NCBI RefSeq assembly: GCF_003490595.1
Contig: NZ_QQGY01000014.1
Location: 1-16,542, forward strand
Direction: 5' to 3'
From: Haemophilus haemolyticus_L
Lineage (GTDB): Bacteria > Pseudomonadota > Gammaproteobacteria > Enterobacterales > Pasteurellaceae
Length of the DNA stretch: 16,542 nt
Made by a program: the position numbers and the translations under genes. Shown one piece after another: positions 1 to 8,300 of the stretch (position 1 is the stretch's first letter; the number at the start of each line of letters is the position of its first letter). Below the pieces are notes generated by a model. That model saw only the letters and a program-made list of their open reading frames with translations. It did not search any database and had not been told where the DNA came from.

Positions 1-2073
1 GCGGCTGCTGGGGCTACTTTCGGCGGTAATTACGGAAAAGGTTACGGTAATGGTGATGAAACTACTTATGTTGTTAGTCATGTAGGAGATAGCCAAAGTA
101 AAACCGTGATTAATGCAGGTGGTGATGTCACTCTTGCAGGCAGTCAAGTGAAGGGTAAACGTGTTGAATTGGATGCGGAAAACCTCAATATTGAGAGCTT
201 ACAAGATAAATCTCGCTACCATGGTAAACAAATGAATGCAAGTGGTAGTGTGACAGTAGGCTATGGTTTTGCCGCAGGTGGTGGTTTCAATAAATCAAAA
301 ATCAATGCTGATCATGCAAGCGTGAATGAACAGGCAGGAATTTATGCCGGAGATGAAGGTTATGATATTAATGTTAATAAGCATACCGATCTTAAAGGTG
401 CATTGATTACCTCTACACAAAAGGCAGAAGCTGATGGTAAAAACCATTTTAGCACCGGCAGCCTGACTCATTCAGATATTGAAAACCATTCAAACTATAG
501 CGGAAGTAGTTTTGGTGTGAGCGGCAGTGTGGCAGCGAATTTTAACACACCATTTGGTGAAAATGGTGCAGCTCAAAGTACAAAACAAGCCACGGATAAA
601 GATGGTAATCTGCTTTATACCGATAAAAATGGCAACACAACTGTTAATTCTAAAGGAGTAGATGGAAAAGAGAACACCAAGAAATTGGCTGAAGGCAAGG
701 AATCTCTTCAATTTTCTTATGGCATGGGCTATGGTAAAGATTCTGATAGTCAATCCAGCACAACAAAAAGTGGTATTAATACACAAAATATCATTATTAA
801 AGATGAAGCAGAACAATTAAAACGTACAGGCAAAACGGTACAAGAAGAAATTGCTGCGATAAAAACCGATATCACTACAGAGAGTGCACCAAGCCAAAGT
901 GGCAAATTAGAGAACCGTTTTAATAAAGATGATGTTCAAAAAGAGCTTGATTTCCAACGTGAGGTGACAGAGAAATTTGGACCAAATGTCGCGGAAGCAG
1001 GGAGTTTGCTTGCTAATAAATTTGGCGAAGAAGCGAAAGTGAAGCGTCATGAAGCTGCAATTGCGTTAGAAGAAGCAGAAAAAGCCAAGGCAGAAAACAA
1101 CAACGAAACTAACCGCGCTTTAGTCAAACAAGCACGAGATAATTTTGAGACAGCGAGTCGCAAAGCTAAAGAATGGGAAACAGGTGGAAGTCAACGCCTT
1201 ATCATTGATTCAGCATTAAATGTTATCAGCACCGCTTTAGCCGGCAGACCGGCAGCGGAAGTGGTGGCTTCAGGATTATCACCTGCGGTGAATAATCAAA
1301 TTAAGAAAGCAACAACAGATGCAAAAGGCAATGTGAATACCGCGCTCAATTTGACTGCTCATGCACTTTGGGGTGCGGTAGAGGCTTATGCAGGCAACCG
1401 TAATGTTGCTGCGGGTGCGGCAGGTGCAGCGGGCGGAGAGGTGGCTGCTCATTTCCTAGCCTCGACACTTTACAATAAATCACCTGAAAAGCTTAGCGAA
1501 GAAGAAAAACGTACGGTATCGTCTTTAAGCCAGGTAGCAGCAGGTATTGCTGGTGGTACTTTATCAGATAGCTCTGATGGGGCAATTATTGCAGCTAAGA
1601 CAGCGAAGGATTCAGTGGAGAATAACAGCATGGCTGATGACGTTCATCCTAGTGATGAGCGTAAGCAAAACATTGAAATGTATGCCAAGGTTTTATTCAA
1701 TGGAGATGAAGATAAAGCTAAAGAATATCAAGAAGGTCTAGAGATTGCAGAAGCTCAGGGTCAAATTGATAGTGTTAAAGAAACAGCGGATGCGGTTGTT
1801 AATTTAGATGATACAGTAGTGTCTTTATGGGAAGCTATTTCAAATCCAGAGAAAACCTATAATAATATTGTGGTCTCGTTGAAAGATTGGGATGAGGCTT
1901 ATGCGCGTGCTCTTCAAGAAAATCCAAAACTCGCGGGTGAAATGCAAGGTTACCGCCAAGGTAAAATGTGGGGCATTAACTATGATTATTTCGTAGGTGT
2001 TCCAATTAAAAAGCCAGAAGGATTTAGAACCAGTCATGTGACAACCGGATTTAATGTGAGCTACCGTTTTTAA
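1..2073 (+). CDS. TpsA/CdiA-like haemagglutinin-repeat exoprotein, 3' part
   Basis: The frame is open from base 1 and ends with TAA at 2071-2073, so 690 residues are visible and the start lies upstream; the ATG at 106 is internal. Residues about 1-250 are Gly/Ser/Asn-rich beta-helix haemagglutinin repeats, including a VNEQAGI segment and an LTHSDIEN segment that recur in the downstream exoprotein. Residues about 275-400 are charged and helical. An Ala/Gly-rich pre-toxin domain then leads to a VENN motif at 1615-1626, the usual border of contact-dependent inhibition toxins. Only 148 residues follow. They include a helical stretch with AYARALQENP and EMQGYRQGK, then a tail that looks like the end of a TpsB transporter (separate entry). 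No immunity-like gene follows; the next start is 70 bp on. I see no recognisable toxin. The expected role is a secreted cell-surface exoprotein, and the C-terminus looks rearranged. Family is secure, function is not. Confidence 0.85.
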   Translation, partial: AAAGATFGGNYGKGYGNGDETTYVVSHVGDSQSKTVINAGGDVTLAGSQVKGKRVELDAENLNIESLQDKSRYHGKQMNASGSVTVGYGFAAGGGFNKSKINADHASVNEQAGIYAGDEGYDINVNKHTDLKGALITSTQKAEADGKNHFSTGSLTHSDIENHSNYSGSSFGVSGSVAANFNTPFGENGAAQSTKQATDKDGNLLYTDKNGNTTVNSKGVDGKENTKKLAEGKESLQFSYGMGYGKDSDSQSSTTKSGINTQNIIIKDEAEQLKRTGKTVQEEIAAIKTDITTESAPSQSGKLENRFNKDDVQKELDFQREVTEKFGPNVAEAGSLLANKFGEEAKVKRHEAAIALEEAEKAKAENNNETNRALVKQARDNFETASRKAKEWETGGSQRLIIDSALNVISTALAGRPAAEVVASGLSPAVNNQIKKATTDAKGNVNTALNLTAHALWGAVEAYAGNRNVAAGAAGAAGGEVAAHFLASTLYNKSPEKLSEEEKRTVSSLSQVAAGIAGGTLSDSSDGAIIAAKTAKDSVENNSMADDVHPSDERKQNIEMYAKVLFNGDEDKAKEYQEGLEIAEAQGQIDSVKETADAVVNLDDTVVSLWEAISNPEKTYNNIVVSLKDWDEAYARALQENPKLAGEMQGYRQGKMWGINYDYFVGVPIKKPEGFRTSHVTTGFNVSYRF
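1972..2073 (+). other. TpsB-like C-terminal tail fused to the exoprotein
   Basis: The last 33 codons read GINYDYF, then GVPIKKPEGF, then TTGFNVSYRF before the stop. This looks like the last two transmembrane beta-strands of FhaC/ShlB/CdiB-type outer-membrane transporters: alternating hydrophobic residues, a 'G-P-KKP-GF' turn and a terminal YRF, the usual outer-membrane barrel C-terminal signature. It is out of character for an exoprotein tail. In ordinary TPS operons tpsB ends just upstream of tpsA, and here this tail ends 70 bp before the ESPR-bearing tpsA start at 2144. I infer that recombination or deletion joined the upstream exoprotein in frame to the remnant of a tpsB gene. Recognition is from memory of the family, not from an alignment. 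Confidence 0.6.
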
Positions 2074-2129
2074 TGCTCACGCTTTTAGATGAATAAATTG
2101 ATTAAAACCAAACAGAATTTAAAACTTTA

Positions 2130-2134
2130 AAGGA
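2130..2134 (+). promoter_or_regulatory. Ribosome binding site of the complete CdiA-like gene
   Basis: AAGGA lies 9 nt before the ATG at 2144 in an AT-rich leader. It supports that start together with the ESPR sequence that begins exactly there. Confidence 0.75.
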
Positions 2135-2143
2135 AATTAAAAA

Positions 2144-2368
2144 ATGAATAAACGTCATTATAAAGTTATTTTTAGTCGTGTATTAAATCAGCTTGTGGTG
2201 GTCTCTGAGTTAGCAAAATCTCAAGGTAAAGCACAAAGTGAAAATGTGAGTTCAGAACAAGAAAAAACAGGATTATTTTCAACCGCACTTTCCTTCTCCC
2301 TCAACTCCATTCATTTCAGCTTAATGTTAGCATTGGGCTTCGTCTTTTTAACGCCTTCTGCTCATGCC
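2144..2368 (+). other. ESPR plus Sec signal peptide
   Basis: Residues 1-75. The N-terminal ~30 residues fit the extended signal peptide of type V secretion. After a polar linker, a hydrophobic core follows (SLMLALGFVFLTP), and cleavage is predicted after AHA at 73-75. This is the only complete export signal in the window. Confidence 0.85.
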
Positions 2369-5300
2369 GAAGATATGGCGATTCGTGCAGATAAATCAGC
2401 ACCGGGTAATCAACAACCCATAGTACTTCAAACAGCGAATGGTTTACCGCAAGTAAATATTCAAACACCAAGTGCAGGTGGGGTATCACGTAACCAATAT
2501 TCACAATTTGATGTAGCAGAGAAAGGTGCCGTGTTAAACAATGCTCGTAAAGCAGTACAAACGCAAATGGCGGGTTGGGTGCAAGGTAATCCGAATCTTG
2601 CTCGCGGTGAAGCAAAAGTGATTCTTAACGAGGTAAATTCAGCGAATCCAAGCCGTTTAAAAGGTTATGTGGAAGTGGCGGGCAAAAAAGCAGATGTGGT
2701 GATTGCCAACCCAAGTGGTATTCAGTGTGATGGCTGTGGTGTGATTAATGCGGGGCGTACAACCCTGACAACCGGTAAAGCGGAAGTGGAAAATGGTGAA
2801 TTGAAAGGCTATCGCGTAAAAGGTGGTAAAGTGACTGTTGGCCAAAAAGGGATGGATAACAGTCAATCTGATTATACCGATATTATCAGTGAGCAAGCCG
2901 AAATCAAAGGTGGGGTTTGGGCGAAGAAAGGCATTAAAGTTACCACAGGTAAAAATAACGTTGACCGCACCAACGATTCGGTTGTGTACGTGGGTGATAA
3001 AAACACCGATAACACTGACCGCACTTTTGATACCCAAGGCGACAACCAAAGCTACAGTGTAGATGTGAGCCAATTGGGTGGGATGTATTCAGAGAAAATC
3101 CATTTAGTGGATAACGGACAAGGTCTTGGTGTACGCAATGCGGGGCACATTGGGGCATCAGCGGGTGAGGTGGAGATTGATAGTCTTGGGCGTATTGTTA
3201 ATAATGGGTATCTTCAAGCAAAACAAAGGGTGCAATTAACCACTCAAAGACAGATGGAAAATCAGGCAGGAGGGAAAATACTTGCTCATGAAGGGGATAT
3301 CTTGATTCAGAGCAAACAAGATATTGCGCAATCGGGTGTGATGAGCGCTAAACGAAATGTAGCAGTGAAAGCAAAAGCGTTGAAACAAGTGGAGCAAGGT
3401 GAAATCCAAGGGGGAGCGATTGAGCTTAAGGTTCAAGAAACGCTGACAAACCGAGGATTGATAAATAGTAAAGGTGAATATTCTAAAGGGAAAAAGCCAG
3501 ACTTGCATATTCGAGCTATGTCTGTTGAAAATATAGGCTCAGGGCGTATTTATGGTAATCGTGTGGTAATTGGGGCAAAGTTGATTGAAAATAAAGATGA
3601 ACTTACACCTGAGAATGGGCGTCAAGATGCGGTGATTGCTGCGCGTGAATATTTAACGCTAGGTGCTGAGGAGATTCGAAATCAAACCCGCCATTACATC
3701 GCAATGCAACAGGGTAGTTCAACCCTATACGGTGAAAAGGGCGTTACAGTGGGAGGTGAGATAGATGAAGATTATCAGGCTCAAGGTAAAGCAAAAATGT
3801 TGCTTAATCAAAGTGGGACGATTGAATCACCAAGTGGTGCTATTCAACTTAGCGCAGAAAAGGTAAATAATGAAAATCTGCACTTTCATGCAGAGATAGA
3901 GAATCAATCAAATGAAGTGATTGATGAGCAGTATATTATTCCACAAGGGTATAAAACAGAGGCGCGTATTGATTATGGGCTTTTAAAATGGATTTCATTT
4001 AGTCGAGCGGGGAAATTGGCTTATCGAAGAGATAATATTAATCCTCTTAAAGAAGGGGAGCCGATTCACGCAGAACACTTATTACCTGAAGTCAATGAAA
4101 TCACTTGTCAGGATTATGTTAATCAACGTGGTTGTCATATTAAACCTGAATCTATTTATAACGCGAATCATCCTGCTTGGGGTTATTTTGGTATTCAACC
4201 ACCGACTGACATGCCAGCGGGTTTAGCGGATATCAATATGCCTGAAGAGCCGATAAAACCAAAGGAAGTCGAAAAGCCGAGAAAAAATAGAAGAGAAACG
4301 GCAGAAAGTTATGCGGCTCGCTTAGTCGATTATGAGAAAGCGGTTGCTGATTATCGTATCGCATTGGCAAGTTATGAACAGGAGAAAGCCACTTATGAAA
4401 CGCGTTTAAAGGCGTATCAACAGGCTATTGCGCCATTTAAAAGTTGGATTGATGCTAACGAAGTTGCGTTTGATGCGTTGCAGGCTAAAATTACCGAGCA
4501 TAATCGACACTTACTGGGTAAAACCTTTAGTGATTTTTGGATAACCAAGCTTAATCGACGAGTCATTGATGAAAGTGTTGTAAAAACGACCTTGCCAGGT
4601 CAAATTTTGGCAAGCGGAGATATTTCTATCAACGCAGCACAAGTGCTTAACAACCGCAGTCAGATAATATCTGGAGGGCAGCTTAGCTTAAGTGGTGATG
4701 TGCATAATGAAGATGAAACGGGTTATCATATACTAAATGAATATGGGACGAGTCAGTGGACTTATTCCCGTTGGCGCGGTGGGCTTAAGCGTTATCATCA
4801 ACGCAATTGGGGTGCGGTGAATGCGTATAACCGAAATGTGGAAAGCGTTTATCAAATGGGGGTTAATCACTATAAAGCGCAGACAGATTATCACACACAT
4901 CAACAGACTCAAGCTTCTCAAAGTGGGGAGTTATTAGCAAAAGCGCAGGATGCCTTATTACCAAGCTCTTCACTCTATCGTCTTAACCCTGAAGCAGGTA
5001 ACGTTTTAATTGAAACAGATCCACAGTTTACCGATCGTCGTAAGTGGTTGAGCAGTGACTATATGTTCAACGCACTTCGCAGTGATCCACAAAATATCTT
5101 GAGACGCTTAGGTGATGGCTATTACGAGCAACGTTTAGTGCGTGACCAAGTGAATCAGCTGACTGGACGTATGTTCTTAACGGGTTATCAAGATTTAGAG
5201 GCGCAATATAAAGGGTTGATGGATAATGGTATTACCTTTGCAAAACGTTTCAACTTAACCCCAGGTGTGGCTTTAAGCCCTGCTCAGGTTGCACAACTTA

Positions 5301-8300
5301 CGTCAGATATTGTCTGGTTTGAGGAAAAAGAGGTAACCTTACCAAGCGGAAAACAAGTCAAAGTGATGGCGCCTCGTGTCTATGCGATGGCGCAGAAAGG
5401 CGACTTAAATGGTGAAGGCGCGTTGATTTCAGCGGATGTGATTGATTTACGGAGTCATCGTTTAACCAATAGCGGCACCATTGCAGGCCGTAAGCTTACG
5501 TTATTAAATACCGAAAGCTTATTCAACGCAGGCACCATTACAGGTGATAAAGTGGGCATCAACACCACGAATAACTTCGATAATATCGGCGGTAAAGTGG
5601 AAGCCGAGCGAGAACTTTTGGTGGATGTGGGCGGTGATTTAAATCACCAAAGTACCACGATGACGACAAAGGTGGACTTATCTCATTTTCAACGTAGTGA
5701 AACGACACTGGCTCGTAAAGCACTTTTCCATGTAAAAGGAGAAGATGGCCAGTTACAACTCTCATCAAATAATCTGAACGCTAAAGGGGCAGATATTATT
5801 AACGATGGCAATGGCAGCACGCTTGTTCAGACCAAAAATAACGTGAATCTCACCGCACTTTCAGTGGGCTTTGATGAGAAGATGGGGAAAGGCAATCATT
5901 ACCGTCATGAGAAAGTGGAAGAGGCGGTAGTAAGCCGCATAAAAGGCAAAGGTGATGTTGCGCTAACCGGTAAAAATATTTTATCCGAAGGGGCACAGCT
6001 AGAGAGTGAAGCGAAGTTAATGGCCATCGCGGAAAACGACCTTGTGTTGAATGGTGCGAAAGAAAGCCGAGATTTTGAAGAGTTTCACAAAACGAAAAGC
6101 GGCAGCCTTGCTAGAACGACCAAAACCAGCCTAGACCAACAACAATCCGTTACTCAAGTCGGCACACAGGTGAGTGGTAAAGACGTACTTCTTTCAGCAG
6201 GTCATGATGTGAAGGCGAAAGGCATTCAGGCTATTGCGGATGATAATCTGCATATTCAAGGCGGACATGATGTTGATATTGCAGCAGATACCAATCATTT
6301 CAAAAATAAGCGCGTGGAAACCAAGAAAACCAGAGGTGTGTTCACAGGTGGCGGTATTGGTCTTACCTTTGGCTCCAAATCAGAAAAACATGATTATGAA
6401 ACAGAAGGTTGGACACAGTCTGATGCACGTAGCACACTAGGTTCAATGAATGGCAATATCAGGGTGAGTGCGGGTAATCATACAAATGTTCTTGGAACGG
6501 ATATGATTACGCCAAACACGAATCGCATTGATATTGAGGGTGCAAGTGTTAAGGTCGAAGCGGGAAAAGATATCATTGAACGTAAAGAGGGGCATGAGTA
6601 TAAACAATCTGGCGTGACGATTGCCTTGAGTACCCCGGTGACCGATATGGCACAAGCTGCTTATAACAGTGTAAAACGCAGCCAACAAGTCACCAATGGA
6701 AAACTCAAGGCACTTTATGCAGTGAAAGCCGCGGAAGAAGTGGGCATGGCAGCTCAAAATGTGGGTAAGGTAGCGGAAACCTTAGATGCCTTACGTGCTG
6801 GTAATATGCAGAATACGGGGACGACATCCAGCCCAAGTGTGAAGATTAGTATTGGTTATGGCAGCCAAAAACAAACGCAAAGTAGCGAAAGCCAGAGTAT
6901 TAGTCATCAAAAATCAACGGTGAGCACAGGTACGTTTAATGTAAAAGCCCGCGATGAAAAACTCACCTTTGAAGGCGTGGATGCGAATGCGAAATTGATG
7001 GCATTATCAGGCAAAAAAGGGATTGAGATAAAAGGTGTAAAAGACGAGGAGCATCAACATACCAAAAATAAATCAGTAGGGGGCAGTGTAGGCGTCTTTG
7101 TTGGAACCAATGGTAATAGTTATGGAATTGGTATTGAGGGTTCGGTGAATGTGGCCAAGGGCAAATCTAACTCGGATAGCGAGCGTTGGCAAAACAGTCA
7201 CTTGCAAGCGGATAAGCTCATCACAAATAGCGAAGCAGGAAACCTCAGCCTTGATGCAGCAAATCTTAAAGCGAAACGTTGGGAAGCGGATATTCAAAAT
7301 CTGACGATAACGAGCCGTCAAGATACAGAGAAATACGAATCCAAACAAACGAGTGCGAGTGCAAGTGGCTCGGTAGCGTATGGTTCAGGTGGCGGAGCTT
7401 CGGTGAGTGCCTCCTATAACAAAGCGAAAGTGGATTATGCGCAAGTCAATGAACAAGCTGGGATTAGTGTGGGAGAGGATGGTATGGATGCCCATATCCA
7501 CAACCATACCCAACTGAATGGTGCCATCATTGAAAGTGATGCTGAGGCAAGTAAAAACCACTTCAAAACAAAATCGCTCACGCATACCGATATTGAAAAT
7601 AAAAGCGAGATTAAAACCGAAAGTGCGAGCATGAGTGCGGGCAGTGGCGGAGTGAATCCAATGCAGGCGCTTAGCAGTGCCTTAAGCTTATTGGGTAACA
7701 CCAATGAAAGTGCGCGCAGCACCACCCAATCAGCCATCAGCGGCAATATTCAGATAGACACCGAAACACCAGAAAATCTAACCGCACTTTCACGTGACAC
7801 CAAAAATGCGAATCAACGTGTTGAAAAGCAAGATTTACAAAAAGTGCAAGAACGCCAAGAAATGGCTAAGGTGATAGGTGATATCAGCAACAACGCGATA
7901 AGCATCGCTACGTATAATGAGCGTGAGAAGATTAATAAACTGTCATTAGAAAAATTTAAAGCGGAAGAAAAATACGGCAAATCAAGTACGCAAGCGCAAG
8001 AAATTGGTAAACAAATTACCGCTATTCAAAATGACATAGACGGCACTTACGGCATTGGAAGTAAGACTGGCATGGCGATTCGCGCCGTGACGGCGGCATT
8101 ACAAGCGGCGGCACAAAATGATACTGCAGGCAGTCTTGTTGCACTGGCTTCACCTTATCTCAACAAAACCATCCACGAGATGACGGCGGGTGACACCGCA
8201 AAAGACAAAGCTGCGAATCTTATGGCGCATGCTCTTCTTTCCGCGGTGGAGTTTCAAGTGACAGGTAAAGACCCATTGACGGGTGCTGTGGCTGGGGTGA

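Noticed and set aside
490..816. Minus-strand open frame of 108 codons inside the first exoprotein
   Set aside because: It lies wholly within a well-supported coding frame and has a Cys/Phe/Ile-rich shadow composition and no ribosome binding site.
2098..2123. TTGATT...TTTAAA as a promoter for the complete exoprotein
   Set aside because: The spacing is only 14 bp and the -10 is poor; AT-rich leader sequence gives such matches by chance.
2657..3073. Minus-strand open frame of 138 codons opposite the TPS domain
   Set aside because: It is antisense to a strongly conserved domain and its composition mirrors the true frame; there are no start signals.
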